Shown: positions 11,130 through 24,755, counted from the first letter of the stretch. The stretch is DNA of 64,000 bases from Bos javanicus (GCF_032452875.1 NC_083871.1:1339692-1403691), one strand, 5' to 3'. The notes: a model not told the origin generated them from the letters alone. A program made the numbers and translations.

Positions 11130-11547
11130 TGTCATCTGTCCATTGATGTAAATCAGGTGTTAAAACCCCTTTCTATTACTGTCATTTTCTCCCTCTATAT
11201 TTATTAACATTTATTAATTTCTCTATTTTAATTTTAAAATAAGATCTTTGAATTTAATTTAAAAAATGGGTTGAATTTTGTTTGCAATTGTGTTTACTTT
11301 GTGAGGCAATTTCAAGTGAACTGACATCTTAAGAATATTGACTTTCCTAGGCCATGAATACGTTATATTCTCTCTATATATTTCTTTCATCAAGGCTTTG
11401 CACTTTTCAATCTACATACTCTAGATATATTTTGTAATATTTATAGCTAAACTTCATGTTTTGTTGACTATTTTAAATGATATTTTTAAAAATTACATTT
11501 TCCAACTTTTCATTCAAAATATGTAGAAATACCATATATGTATATAC

Positions 11548-11585
<38 letters not shown>

Positions 11586-12060
11586 TCCATGCCCTGCTCA
11601 ACTCATAGATTAGTTCTAGTAGTTTTTTTGTAGATGCTTTGGAATTTTCTATGTAACAATCAAAATGTCTGGGAAAAAAGACTGTTTTATTTTTATTATT
11701 TTCTTTCCAATCTTTATACCTTTACTTTTTATGTTTTGTCTTATTACTATAAGATTGGCAGTACTATGCTGAATAAGAGTGATGAGAGCAGCTGCCTAAT
11801 TCCTAATCTTGGGACAAAAGTACTCAATCTTTCACCATTAATATATTTGATGTAAGTTTTCTATAGAGGACCATTATTAGATGAGAATGCTACTTTCTTC
11901 TCCTAGTTTTGTATTTTAGAAAATTGTTATAATAAATGGATATTATATCTTTTTTAACACTCTGTTTCTATTGAGATCATCATGCAGGTATGCATTTAGT
12001 GCTTGTCCTATTTGATGGTCTATGAACTTGCATTTGTTGGTTTGTTGTCTGTTAATTTTG
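11130..12060 (-). mobile_element. Old L1 ORF2 fragment, reverse orientation
   Basis: Antisense L1 ORF2-like text can be followed in pieces, for example GGCAGTACTATGCTGAATAA near 11757 and CTTTCACCATTAATATATTT near 11829. It is interrupted by a (TG)n run and strongly diverged. Confidence 0.55.
11551..11583. repeat. (TG)n microsatellite
   Basis: About 16 perfect TG units after an alternating ATATAC stretch; likely polymorphic. Confidence 0.9.
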
Positions 12061-14579
12061 CAAATTTCTCAACTATTACTGTTCAAATATATATATATTG
12101 AACATATATATATATATATATTTTTTTTTTTTTTGCAATGTTCTCTTCTCTTCTTTTCCTGGAATCCTGAGATGGCAGTTATATACTTTTTTGCAATTTA
12201 TGTATTTCCCTACATCTCTATTTAGTCTTCATCTTTGTGTTTATTTGGGGTAATTTCTACTGATTCATCTTTAAGTTCATTCATTCTTTCCTCCTCTGTC
12301 TTCCTAAAGCTTTGAGTGTGGCCTTCTAGGTCATTCTGCCCAACTCCCCTCATGGATGTAAGCTCTGTGTATATCCTTTCTTGTGACCCAGTAGAAGTTA
12401 GTTCTCCAACCCTTACCCAGCTTACCTGAAGCAAGCTTTCCCAGTGCATTGTGGGCAAGAGGGTTTCTTGTCCCTTACCCAGCAGTCTAAGATGCTACTT
12501 GTTCCCCTGTAGGACTGAGGAGACAGGTTTAGTTGAAACTGTGTGCCTTTGCAGCAGGGTCTGTGTTTCTCTCCCCTAGGCTTACATTGTGAGGAACTCC
12601 TTTTCAGGCCTTTTGTCAGCCGTTTATACTTTTGTGAGTGCCCTGTGAGGTGTGTGGAGCAGAGCTTGCAAGTGGAGTTGAATTTTCTTAGTTTTTTGTA
12701 GTTTCCAGAAATTCTATACTTACTTGCTAGCTACAATCAATTTTTTGCAATTCATCACATATTTGAGGTGAATTGTTCTTACCAGCATCCCCCAGAATCT
12801 GATCCAGGTAAACCAATGTTTACATATAATCTGTACTCAGAAAACCTTATATTTCTTTAGGGTTCAGGTTAAATTGGTAACCCAATGACCTCAACTTTCT
12901 GGTGTTTCAAGAAAAGTTGTGAATTTGAAGATTTTCTAACATTATTTTATTGTTATTATAAGAGTAGGAGTTTTCCTCATTTTATCCATCTTTCTTTCCA
13001 TAATGGAAACTATCATGTATTCTTCAATCCTATGTACATTGAATACCCATTATATAAAAAACAAAATACAGAACTAAAATGAAAAATATGAATAAAAATA
13101 AATTCTAATGAGTTTATTTCTCAGGTATAATGGTCATTATTATTGTGATATATTCCTGAAACATATTTTTAGAAAGCAAGTTAGAAAGTCATGATAAATA
13201 CATATTTTCAAAATGTTTGTACTTTCTGTTTTTTAATTTTTAAATTTCTGGCCTCTTTATCAAGTTATTTCTTCTACTGACCATACATTTTTCAGTTATT
13301 TTTCAGTCATCATTGTTAACACAGTATTAATTTATGTCTATCTTCCCCATTAAGTTAAAGAAATTGAAATCTTTTTTTAATTTTCGTTCAGCTCTAGCAA
13401 AATTCAGTGAAGTTTAGTGTTTTCACGAACTTTTCAAGTAAGAGGTTACTGCTTTATATGTGACTATCACAATGGTTTATGTCTATATATGAGAATAAAT
13501 CACCTTCTATTTGAAATGCAAGTTGAATATTTCTGCACATGTTTTCTGGGAAACTATCCACATGTTCTCAAAGAGTTGCTAGATGCCCCCTTAAATTCAG
13601 CCATGTTCAAATGCCACTTTTGAGTGTTATTTTTGTTCTTTCCTGATGAAAATTAAGTTATGGGATCTATATGCTTTTCTGTCTTTCTTTCAACTCATCT
13701 ATGAAAGAGAAGAGATCTACCTTTATTTGTAAGGTCAACACAAATAAATGCCAGTTTCTCATACCTGGTACTGACACTGTACATCTGGACACTGTCAGGG
13801 TCTTTTTCCTAGTTTTCAGTGTAATTGTTAGAAAGGGTCTGTTTCTGTTGCCTGTTTATTTATCCAGATGCTCCAGGAAGACCAGGAAGCACATGAGTCA
13901 GTAACTGTCAAGGAAGGGATCTTGACACTAGGCCTTCTTTACTGAATTTGTTGTGGTCACCTTGATACTGGCTCACTTTCTACAGGCAGGTGCTTCTACT
14001 CCCAGTATCCTGTTTTCAAGTCTTTCTCTCTTCTTTTGGGGAAGAGCTTCTCCAGCAGATGGAGAATCACTGCCATGGAGAAGCCTGATTCTGTGCAAGT
14101 GTGATCACTGATCCCTTTGGGACTGTTTGGGATGCTCATTGCTGATGCACAGAGTTCTCCCAGTGGTGAACAGAATGGGAGAGGAGACCACACTCTCTCT
14201 AGCAGCTCAGGATCATTTCTTCCTTTACCCTTTCCATACTGCTGTGCTCAAGAGGAGTTCTAATTAAATCTTCCCTATTTACTCACTGCAATAACAAAGA
14301 CTACCCTTACTATCTGTACTGGCTCTTATGCCTCCCAGGTAGCTGGTAAAGCTGCTGCCTACCTTTTAAACTGTAAATTAGATCTCTGCATTTCTGTGTG
14401 TGAATAGCCTCAGATTAAATTCCAGAAGAACCTTGACCTATACATCAGACCCTAGGCCATCTTTACAACTTCCCTGTCCTCCAAAGACCCCTTGCTTCTT
14501 CCTCTTCATTCACACTGGCTCCTGACTATGTTTATCCAAGAATATGCTTTTGGTTATTGCTCTCCCCTCTGCCTACCGT
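12061..14579. other. Unassigned AT-rich intergenic sequence
   Basis: It contains a TA/T run (12087-12136) and short antisense L1-like text near 12225-12330. Otherwise nothing is recognised. Short ORFs (for example 13417-13623) show no family features. Confidence 0.45.
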
Positions 14580-14878
14580 CTAAATATCCATTCAGATAAT
14601 TACCTTTCTCCCTTAGTTCTCTGCTCAAATGTCCATGCTCAAATATCCCCTATTCCCTTCTTCCCTTCCCTATTACCTCATCCTACATTATTTCCTTCTT
14701 AGAAGTTAGTGCTGATACTTGTACAATTTATTTGTTTTCTAATTGATTTTCTCTTCCATCTAGAATGTGAGTTTTATGAGAAGAAGGACATTCTTTTATT
14801 CATTGTTGAACACCAGAAACCTGTAATAGGTGTAAAAGTACTCATTAAATATTCATTGACTGAATGTATGAATGAATA
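14580..14878 (+). mobile_element. Probable L2 3' fragment
   Basis: CTAGAATGTGAGTTTTATGA at 14761 and the ATTCATTGACTGAATG...AATGAAT end at 14850-14877 match the familiar L2 3' terminus. It is preceded by a pyrimidine-rich stretch typical of the same element. Confidence 0.6.
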
Positions 14879-15339
14879 GTAGAAAAATTTTCGATGCATT
14901 AGGTCAATTACAAGTTAGGGAGAAGCTTTCAATTCAGGGTGCTCTGTTTCCCTCTGGTAGCATGTAAGCCTGGCTACATACTGACCTGTAGCAAGAAATG
15001 AGATTTCATGTATTGATAGATATTTCCCTCCTCTCCCAGGCTAAAGTCTTTCTTGTCATCTCTGCTCTTCTAATTCAGGCTGTGTTAGGGGTATTCTGCC
15101 TAGATCTTTCTATTGATTCCTTGAAACAAATCTGTTCTTTATCTAGAAGATGAAATCTGTTTTGACTCTGAATCCTCTTCCCAGTCTATTCCTTCCTATT
15201 TTATTTGATTGAAAGTACAATTGATACATATTCCTGATTTCTATTGCTGAAGGTTTTTCACTTCAGTCAGTTTCTGCAAAGGGAGGTTAGGATGGGTTAG
15301 GAAAATATTTGCATTATTCCCAGAAATTTGGCCACATCA
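14879..15339. other. Unassigned intergenic sequence
   Basis: No gene or repeat recognised. Confidence 0.45.
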
Positions 15340-16035
15340 TTGTGGTGGTCAGAAGAATGGTCCCCCAGTGATGGCCAGGCTTCCCTGGTGGCACAACAGT
15401 AAAGACTCCACCTTCAGTGAAGGAGACACAGATTCAATTCCTGGGCTGGGAAAATCCCTTGGAGAAGAAAATGGCAACCACTCCAATATTCTTCTCTGGA
15501 GAATCCCATGGACAGAGGAGCCTGGCAGACTTCAGTCCATAGGGTCTCAAAGAGTTGAATATGACTGAATAACTGAGCACACAACACAGGGACAGCTGTG
15601 TCCTAATACATAGAACTCATGACTATATTACCTGATGTGGCAACAGGTGCAATGAAGGATCTTGAGATGGGGAGATAACCGTATATTATCTGGTAGGCCT
15701 AACAGTCACAAAGTAAGGAAGGAGTAAAGTAAAGAAGGAGTCAGGAAAATGATAATCAGGGAATGGTACATGACAATAGAAGCGGAGGCTGAAGTGATTC
15801 AAGAAAGAAGCCTAGGAAGCAGGCATCCTCCAGAAACTGCAAAGGCAAGGCAGTGGATTCCTTCCCCCTCCCCCGCCCCCACCACCCCCACCCCCTCCCT
15901 CCAGAAGGAACACAATATTACCCACACTTCGATTTTTCCAGTGAAATCCATTTGGCCTGCAGAACTGTAAGATAAATTTATTTTAAGTCATAAAGTTTAC
16001 AATAATTTGTTACAGCACTAATAGGAAATTAATGC
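15340..16035 (+). mobile_element. MLT1/MaLR-like LTR interrupted by a SINE
   Basis: The end of the element is recognisable: CTGCAGAACTGTAAGATAAA at 15957, then TTGTTACAGCACTAATAGGA at 16007 and the TTAATGCAG terminus. Its internal AAGGATCTTGAGATGGGGAG block is at 15655. A second related element lies at 17675-19362. Confidence 0.6.
15374..15590 (+). mobile_element. Bov-tA SINE
   Basis: The tRNA-derived head begins GCTTCCCTGGTGGCACAACA near 15379; the body ends GACTGAATAACTGAGCAC. It sits inside the MLT1-like LTR. Confidence 0.9.
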
Positions 16036-16505
16036 AGATTTTGTTATCAGAAATGGGGTACTGATGTAAGAAATACCTAAAACTTGGGTGGAGCAACTTT
16101 GGAATAAGGCTGTGAGTGGAGGCTGAAATATTTTGAGGAGCATGATGAAAACAGCCTGAATTGCCTTCAATAAGCCTATTAGCAGCAATATGAATCTTAA
16201 AAACTTTTCTGCTTGGGAAGACTCTGATGGAAGCGAAGGGCATTATAGAGAAAACCTATCTTTTCTTAGACGATACATAAATCTTCACAAATAGACCGTT
16301 GGTGGAAATTTGGAATTGAAGATACTGCTGATGAGGGATGTGTTATTGGAAACAAATAGAAAGCAGACCTTGCTTTATAGGGGCAGTAAGTTTAGAATTC
16401 TATAACTGCATAGAAAGTAAAACCGGTAAATGATGAACTTGGACATTTGGTTTGAAGATTTCCAGGCAAAGTGCTGAATGTATGGCTTGTTTTGTTATCA
16501 CTTAT
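16036..16505. other. Unassigned intergenic sequence
   Basis: The stretch following the LTR (TTTTGTTATCAGAAATGGGG onward) could be internal sequence of a MaLR element, but I cannot support that. Confidence 0.4.
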
Positions 16506-16714
16506 GTGTGTTAGTTGCTCAGTCATGTCTGACTCTTCGTGACCCTGTTGACTGTAGCCCACCAGCCTCCTCTGTTCATGGAATTCTCCAGGCAAGAATA
16601 CTGGAGTGGGTTGCCATTTCCTTCTCCAAGGGATCTTCCCCACCCAGGAATTGAACCCAGGTCTTCCATATTGCAGGCAGATTCTTTACCATCTGAGCCA
16701 CCAGGGAAACCCCT
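16506..16714 (-). mobile_element. Bov-tA SINE
   Basis: Reverse-oriented SINE starting TTAGTTGCTCAGTCATGTCT and ending with the tRNA-head complement GAGCCACCAGGGAAACCCC. A CACTTAT repeat flanks it (about 16499-16505 and 16718-16724). Confidence 0.9.
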
Positions 16715-17674
16715 TTTCACTTATAATTAAACATAAAAGGAAAAAAGACTATGAGGAGAAAACTGTCAACAAAAAGAAACCAAGTTTGATGATTTTGGAA
16801 ATTCCCAGCCTATCTAGATTTCAAAAAAAAAAAAAAAAGCTAAGATTGGGAAATTCTATACCAGGAAAGTATACTTTCTTATATGAGAGAAAGTCAAAGG
16901 TGTGGCTTGTGTTCTTTCTTTTGCTAGTTCCTCAGAAAGAACAAAGGAAATGGTAGTATTTAGTCATACAGAGGGCTCCTTGAAGAGCTAGGCATTTGTT
17001 CACAGGTCGCTTCAGCCATCTCTGCAGAAGCCAAGGCAGAGATGTGATTATCTGAGAAAGACCTGTAGTAGAGCTGCTTATGTAATGAAGGGTAGCCCTG
17101 TGACACACAAAAGAAATTCATGAGGTTTTGAGTATTTTATACAGCAGAATCACTGACTATTTTGTCTGAAAGGGACAGCAGAGAGGACAAAATGAGGAGT
17201 GTCAGACTTCCCAAACTCCATAGGCAGGAAATATGCTGATAAAACTTCTTCACTATAAACACATGAAGCCACAGATTACAGAGAATTATTTCCAGGCTCT
17301 AAATACTATTGTGAACCAATGTGGATTTCAAAATTACTTGAGACTGGTTACTGCTTTTTTTTTTTTCTCTCAGTGTTCTTTTCTGAATGGGAATGTCTGT
17401 AACTATTATCCTATGCCTAGTTCAGAATATTACTTTGGGAACATACAACTTATTTCCAGAATTATAGATGATCACAGAGGCAAGGAATGTGTCTCAGGAT
17501 GAATTTTTACTGAGATCCTCAGCCATCCCAGATTTAAATGATGCAGGTGATGAGATTGGGGATTTTTGAGTTGTTGAGATTGACTGCTTTATGGCTTGAA
17601 TTATTTGGGGATGTTGGAATGAGATGAATGCATTTTGATGTATGGTGGCATGAATTTTAGGGAGCCTAAAGAGA
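16715..17674. other. Unassigned intergenic sequence with an A-run
   Basis: A poly(A) run lies at about 16822-16837. No gene or repeat recognised otherwise. Confidence 0.45.
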
Positions 17675-17755
17675 GGACTGTGGTATGCAGAATAACAGAC
17701 CCTCAAAGGTACATATGTTTTAATCACCAGACTTATGAAATTGTGACTTTACATG

Positions 17756-18960
17756 TGAACTGCTTTTACTCATAATACTTCTGACACCAACTGTATGTTT
17801 TTGTTTTTCCACAATAATAACCAATTCATTAACTCTCCAGAGACCAACTTGGTATCCCACAATTCAAACCAACTCTGATACTTAACTACCTAGAATTACA
17901 TCTGATCCACAGATTTCAGGGTTCAGTCTCATAAGATACAAGTCACAAGTATTGGATTTTCTCTGAGTTGGCCTAAAAGTCAGAGTTTTCCACAAAAGCT
18001 CTCCCCTTTTGAGGTTTTATAATTTGCTCACAGAAATCAGGAATTCTCTTCACTCGTGTTTACTGTCTTATTATAAAGTCTACAGCTCAGGAACTGCCAA
18101 ATGGAAGAGATGAATAGTGCAGGGACCCAGAGTCTCCATGCCTCTCTGGAGCTCTCTGAACCCTGTTGTCTAAGAGTTTTTATGGAGGTTCCATTATATA
18201 CACACATGATTGATTAAATCATTGGCCACTGGCAATTAACCAAACTTCCAGCCCCTCATCTCTTCCTGAAGGTTTGTGGCAGGACCTAAAAATTTCAGTT
18301 CTCTAATCATGGTACTTGTTTTTTTTTTTTTTTTTTTCTGTCATCTTGACTGATCTAAGGGATCTCAAGATAGTTGGTAAAACTTTCTTCCTGGGTATGT
18401 CTGTTGGGATGTTGGAAGAGATTAGCACTTGATTCAGCAGACTGAGTAAAGAGATCAACTCTCACCAGATGAGGTGAATGAGTATAATCCAATCTACTGA
18501 TGGTCAGAATAGAACACAAAGGTGAAAGAACAGTGAATTCCTTCCCTCTCCTCCAGGTGGGATGTCCATCTTCTCCTGACCTGGAACAGCAGAGTTCCTT
18601 GTTCTCATGCCTTCAGACTCAGACTGAATTGTACCACCAGCTTTTCTGATTCTCCAACTTACATAAGAAGCAAACTAGGGAACTTTTGCCATCTATAAGT
18701 GTGCCAAACAGTTCCTATAACAAATCTGTCCTATGTATTGATATATCTCTATGTATCCTATTGGTTCTGTTTTTCTGAAGAACTCTGACTAATACAAGTG
18801 GTTTGATCTTTCTGATACCCAGCCCCCATCTTGAAGTTCTTTAGGCCCTCCATTCAATAGTCATTTTATTGATATAAGGAGATATTCTTCATTGTAGAGA
18901 TTCCAAGGGTTTTAGGAGCTGTGTGTCAAGAACTGAGGACAAAGACCATTTATTATTATT
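17756..18960. mobile_element. Ancient LTR-like repeat nested in the MLT1-like LTR
   Basis: The text from 17756 to about 18317 continues naturally at about 18798 (ATCATGGTACTTG, then TTTGATCTTTCTGATACCCA), so it is one older repeat that was itself interrupted. Family not named with confidence. Confidence 0.45.
18318..18797 (+). mobile_element. Innermost ancient repeat of the nest
   Basis: A unit starting with a poly(T) tract and ending ATTGGTTCTGTTTTTCTGAA...CTGACTAATACA, a familiar terminus of an old mammalian repeat. It interrupts the 17756-18960 element. Family not assigned. Confidence 0.45.
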
Positions 18961-19362
18961 TTCATGACATGCAAAATGAATTTTAAGATGTGAGCAAATT
19001 AAGGATCTTGAGAAGGAGAAATTATTCTGGGATATGTAGGTGGGCTCAATGTAATCATAAGGGTCCTTACATGGAAGAGGGAAGCAGGAGAGTTGGAGTC
19101 AAAGAAGCAGAAATAGGAATGACCTGAGGGAGGGGCTGAGACCAGGAACGTGGAAGCTTCTAGACAATGAGGAAGGCAAGAGAAAGTACATTCTCCTCAA
19201 CCTCCAAAGGGAATTCAACCCTGATAAGCACATCTTGATTTCAATTCAGTGGAATCCTTCACAGACTTCTGACTTTCAGACTGTAGGATAATAAATTTTT
19301 ATTGTTTTGAGTCACAAAATACTCAGTAATTTGTTACAGCAACAATATAAACCTAATACCAT

Positions 19363-20609
19363 ATCTAGACCATAAATAATATCTGAAGATCAATAAGAAC
19401 AAACAAACTCTCAATTGCCTCTTTCGGGATGGGAGAGAGATATCTCAAGTCCCAGTTTGTGACCTTGTTCTCTCTTAGGCCAAGAGCACTGCCCCAGACC
19501 TCAGCCCAAGCCTTCCTCCTCTTGACCAATCTTCTTCCTGTAAGCAGACAGGGTGGGGGTCCCCAGAGAGAGAGACAGAACCAGGAATGGCTTTTTTGAC
19601 AGAAGAGAAGTCAGTTTGGGATCCAAGCCTGGTCACAGTGCTTGCCCTTAAACAGGTCTCAGTAATTAATAATCTTAAGAGAACAAAGGAATGCAGGAAC
19701 AGAGCAAAGGCAGTCAAACAACAATGCAGCCATAAAGCAGAGTCTTAGTTCCTCCTCAAGGGATATACGTAATAATATATCTTTGAGTTCTGCAGGAACC
19801 ATGGCCCTCATCAGGTGAAGGATGGAATAATGATGCAAACCCTCCTGACTTGAATCACTAAACCTTGGTCTCTGTGAAACTTTGCCCCTTTTCTAGGCTG
19901 AATTCTCCTCCACTCAAATATCTTTGTGAATATTCAGGTACCCTTAGCTTAAAACTTCCCCAGTTTTGCTGTTCAGGGAGACACTGCTTTGGATCACTAG
20001 TGTTCCACTTAGGCCACTAGTGATCTCCTTACTTGCTGCAATTGTCTCGACAGGCACTAAGAGGCACTGTGTGTTTCTTGGCCTTTAATTTGCAGTAATT
20101 AGTGGAGGATTTTGCACCTAGAAGCATTCAATAAATGCAGGTCATAGATAATTTTTTTGTGTGTCCTGTCTCTGAAACTTTAAGCTGGTATGGGCCCAAT
20201 CTAAGTTACGAGATTTATTACTAAAGACTGTGCCTTAGATTTCTTTCCATCTCAAGGCCTCAAATTCTTCTGTTAATTATTGTATCATGACATTCCATTA
20301 TGCTAACCACTAAGAAATGATCTTTCTTCATAATTACAACTTGAAATGACAGAAGAAAATTGAAATAGAGGCAAAAAAATCTTTGAAAGTTTCAACAGGA
20401 AGGATCCCAGCTCACACAGGTTGAAAATGTGCATCTTTCCTATAGTATTAATTCTTTTCTTCTCTATAGTTACATAATGACCAAATATACCTTTGTCTTC
20501 ACATAAGACTATTTTACACATAAAGCATCCTTTATTTTAGCAACAGATTGAAATGAGCTTATTTATTAATTCTCCCTGTGCAGGCAATTTTGTTGTTATA
20601 TTTTTTTTT
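19363..20609. other. Unassigned intergenic sequence
   Basis: Nothing recognised. Confidence 0.45.
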
Positions 20610-20818
20610 GTTGCTGTTGTTTAGTTGCTAACTCTTTTAGGGCCCTATGGACTGTAGCCTGCCAGGCTCCTCTGTCCACTGGATTTCTCAGACAAGAATA
20701 CTTAAGTGAGCTGCCATTTCCTCCTTCAGGGGTCTTCCTGACCCAAGGATCGAATCTGCATCTCCTGTGTCTCTTGCATTGGCAGGTGGATTCTTTACCA
20801 CTGACTCACAGGGATGTC
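20610..20818 (-). mobile_element. Bov-tA SINE, diverged
   Basis: Reverse-oriented: GACTGTAGCCTGCCAGGCTC at 20650, GACCCAAGGATCGAATCTGC at 20741, and the tRNA-head complement near 20795-20818. Confidence 0.87.
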
Positions 20819-22970
20819 TTATTATATTTTTTTGTTCTGGGTTAATGGAGAAGAATTCTCACACCCTCTGCTATAATATTTACATGTGTATCATGTTTTC
20901 TCTGTACCAAAGTGTTATTTCACACAACTATTCATTTTTTCTCAATAAACTTTTGGTTTCTAGAGCTATTAATATGCTAAAAATTAGAAGTAAGTTGGAA
21001 AAAACCTTGAGATTAGCTAATTTTAATATCAATCATATTTAATAAGATAGTGATATTTTTTGTTATAGTAGAAGGAACACTCAAAGGCTGTTTGCTTTCT
21101 TTTTTAATACCAAAATTGGCAAGTTAATAAACAATGTAATTAAATATTTTTATAAAAGAATGTCTTAAAAGGGCTGAAGACAGTTTTGATAGTGATGAAA
21201 GTAAATTTCCCTTGCCAGCTGCTTCACTGATAATTAGCTTTATAATTACATTTAATTCCTATATTTAAACTACCCTTTATCACATAATCAGTTCTTTTTT
21301 TGTTTCTGTTATTTAATCTAATAATAGTGCTTGCTATCTTTTCTCTGTATTAGACATTAATGGTAGTTTGAGAAAATTTTTATCATAATAACATGCCACC
21401 ACTCTCCATCCAGTGAAAATTATTCTAGGTTTCCTTCCAGTATGAGATATGGCCATATAGTTTATCTCATTCCTTTTCATACATAGCTTGAGAAGACAGA
21501 TTGCATTTTTAATGATTTATAAATATTCATATTGCAATTTCCTTATGATACTCAAGATGTAATTTATGGCAACTGATTGAAGGGCACCTTTTATAGTTAC
21601 GTCTCAGGTAAAATAATCTTGATGTTTGCTACTTTTCCCCTGAGTTGAGCCACTTCTGATATTCAAATAGAAAGGTCAAATTCAAATATCTCACTTTTTT
21701 ATAAAAGATAATTGTTTAGTTGATTGTACAAGGGACATCAAGAAAGTGTAACTGATAATTTTGATATATTTTTCTGCCCCATTATAAAGGTCACTGATAC
21801 TTAATGCTTTGTTCTCAAGGTTTAGCTTTTTTTTTTCTTTTTTCTACGAGTGCGTTGATACACCCAAATTGAATGAAACAGACTGAGATTGGAGAGGGAG
21901 AAATAAAATATCCATCTCTGATACCTCTGATATTCTTCTTAAATAAGAGAGAATCTCATATGAGTGTTTTTTTTTTTTTTTTTTTTAATGCCTACACTTG
22001 ACAAATTTCTATCAGGCTTAAGGAATTCTTCAACATGGCAGCATGATCAAGTGTTGCAGAATGCAGTGTGATTTTAAAAACTGCCTGTGAAAAACCACAA
22101 GCTCCTAGAAAAATGACTGAATTTTAACAGAATCACACCTGGGGAAACTCAATCTTGAAATTTTCATTCATCCCTGTAGGAATTGTTTTGCAGGGTTGTT
22201 GATTGGTGGCAGCATGCTTCCTTTATAATCACTGCTGGTCACACAATGTAGAACTGATCTTCTACTAGGTTGTAATCAATTGGTATCGACTCATAGTTAA
22301 CCACACATATTGATGCATAAATCGATGATTTGTAAATGACATTTGTATACAGATTCTATTCATTTCACCAGGAACTAGAAGATGTTTTTCTTTTTCTTCT
22401 TTTGTCCCTGGACACGTACAACTGTGGGTTTACCTCAGAAGTGAAGCTCCAGCAGTGCACAGAAGAAGCACTGCTTTTGGAAGACTCAAAAATTCTCTCT
22501 CAGTTTTACTGAGTTGTTGTCACCTCCGTGTACTTCTGCTGCTCTTTGAAACAAAAATGGGGGTGGGGGAGCTGGATCCCTTCCCTTGCGGGTTGCCACC
22601 ATGCTTTGTCTCTCCTGTCTCACCAAGCAACCCCGTTTCACTGACCATGACTTTGCACTAATCTGTTGGATTTGGTTCAGCCTCAATTTTGTGACAGAAC
22701 CTGAAGTAAAAGTAGAAGTGACATGTGAATGGATGTAATTTTCATTACTTTAATTTGAATTTTTATTTTAATATAAAGAGAAAGGTGAATTTCAAAATTT
22801 TGAAAGTAAAATTGTTTCTAATTATAGAGTCATGTAAAATTGAAATTCATTTTTATACATGACAGTTAAAAAGGGATTTCATTTTCTACATTCTATCTTA
22901 CTTGAAATATTTCAGTGCAGGCTGCAGGCCTTCTTGAACTTTCCTTTAATCTGGTTTTGTGTGGAAAAAA
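20819..22970. other. Unassigned AT-rich intergenic sequence
   Basis: It holds T-runs (21829-21845, 21967-21986). No gene is recognised. A short frame at 22455-22661 has no family features. Confidence 0.45.
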
Positions 22971-23152
22971 TGGGGCTTCCCAGATAGCTCAGTGGTAAAA
23001 AATCCACCTGCTATTATGCTGAAGCCACAGGATATGTGGGTTTGATTCCTGGGTTGGGAAGATCCCCTGAAGGAATGTTGAAATGATAACCCTATACATT
23101 TATAATCCATGGGGTTGCAGAGTCAGATACAACTGAGCAACTGAGCCTGCAT
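22971..23152 (+). mobile_element. Bov-tA SINE, diverged
   Basis: Head GGGCTTCCCAGATAGCTCAG and body GGGTTGGGAAGATCCCCTGA are clear; the middle is shortened. Confidence 0.87.
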
Positions 23153-23301
23153 GTAGATAAGTACTAGAGGGAAGTTGGTGAGGAAAGGCACTTAGCAAGA
23201 GACACTGTATCCATATTTTGGGACACTCTTTAGGACATGCAACATAGATGGCCAAGGCCTGAAGTATTTATTGTATATATGATATTAAACTATATGGAAC
23301 C

Positions 23302-24755
23302 TTAGTTCAGTTCAGTGCAGTCGGCTCAGTTATGTCCAAATCTTTGTGACCCCATGGACCACAGCATGTGAGGCCTCCCTGTCCATCGCCAAGTCCCAGA
23401 GTTTACTCAAACTCATGTCCATAGAGTCGGTGGTGCCCTCCAGCCATCTCATTCTCTATCCTCCTCTTCTCCTCCTGCCTTCAATCTTTCCCAGTATCAG
23501 AGTCATTTACAAATGAATCAGTTTTTTGCATCAGGTGGCTAAAGTATTGGAGTTTGAGCTTCAGCATCAGTCCTTCCAATGAATATTCAGGGCTGATTTC
23601 CTTTAGGATGGACTGGTTGGATTACCTTTCAAAAGCATCAATTCTTCAGTGCTCAGCTTTCTTTATAGTCCAACTCTCATATCCATACATGACAACTGGA
23701 AAAACCATAACTTTGACTAGATGGACCTTTGTTGGCAAAAGTAATGTATCTGCTTTTTATTATGCTGTGTTTGTTGATCATAGCTTTTCTTCCAAGGAGT
23801 AAGAGTCTTTTAATTTCATGGCTACAATCACCATCTGCAGTGATTTTGGAGCCCCTGACAAAATAAAGTCTGTCACTGTTTCCACTGTTTCCCAATCTAT
23901 TTGTTTGAAGTGATGGGACCAGATGCCATGATCTTAGTTTTCTGAATGTTGAGCTTTAAGCCAACTTTTTCACTCTCCTCTTTCACTTTGATCAAGAGGC
24001 TCTTTAGTTCTTTGCTTTCTGCCAGAAGAGTGGTGTCATCTGCATATCTGAGGTTATTGATATTTCTCCTGGCAATCTTGATTCCAGCTTGTGTTTTTTT
24101 CCAGCCCAGCGTTTCTCATGATATTCTTTGTATATAAGTTAAATAAGCAGGGTGACAATATACAGTCCTGATATACTCTTTTTCCTATTTGGAACCAGTC
24201 TGTTGTTCCATGCCCAGTTCTAACTGTTTCTTCCTGACCTGCATAGGAGTACGTCAAGACTTTGAGATGAATGCAATTATGTGGTAGTTTGTACATTTTT
24301 TGACATTGCCTTTCTTTGGGATTGGAATGAAAACTGACCTTTTCCAGTCCTGTGGACACTGCTGCATCTTCCAAATTTGCTGGCCTATTGAGTGAAGCAC
24401 TTTCACAGCATCATCTTTTAGGATTTGAAATAGCTCAACTGGAATTCTATCATCTTCACTAGCTTTGTTCATAGTGCTGCTTCCTAAGGCCCACTTGACT
24501 TCACAGTCCAGAATGTCAGGCTCCAGGTTAATGAATCACACCACTGTGATTATCTAAGACTTGAAGATCTTTTTTGTATAGTTCTGTGTACTCTTGCCAC
24601 CTCTTCTAGGTCCATACCATTTCTTTCCTTTGTTGTGTCCATCTTTGCATGAAATGTTCCCTTGGTATATCTAATTTTCTTGAAGATATATCTGGACTTT
24701 CCCATTCTATGGTTTTCCTCTATTTCTTTGCAGGAGGATAGTTTAATTTTTTTTT
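23302..24755 (-). mobile_element. BovB LINE, reverse, 5'-truncated with 3' end
   Basis: The plus strand starts with the complement of the BovB 3' end (TTAGTTCAGTTCAGTGCAGT at 23302) and runs back through the RT domain into the region before RT. It holds the complement of the YADD block near 24035-24060. Compared with other copies it lacks part of the RT between about 24235 and 24260, where the text jumps from the CAGGTCAGGAAG region to the region coding RT blocks further 5'. Many stops. Confidence 0.9.

Larger units (their letters stand above)
17675..19362 (+). mobile_element. MLT1/MaLR-like LTR split by nested insertions
   Basis: The 5' piece (17675-17755: GACTGTGGTATGCAGAATAA) and the 3' piece (about 18961-19362: AAGGATCTTGAGAAGGAGAA, CAGACTGTAGGATAATAAAT, TTGTTACAGCAACAATATAA) are in the order and orientation of one LTR of the same type as at 15340. 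About 1.2 kb of foreign repeat lies between. Confidence 0.55.

Noticed and set aside
22455..22686. Overlapping frames on both strands considered as a small gene
   Set aside because: No codon bias or motif, and frames on both strands are equally open in a locally GC-richer patch.
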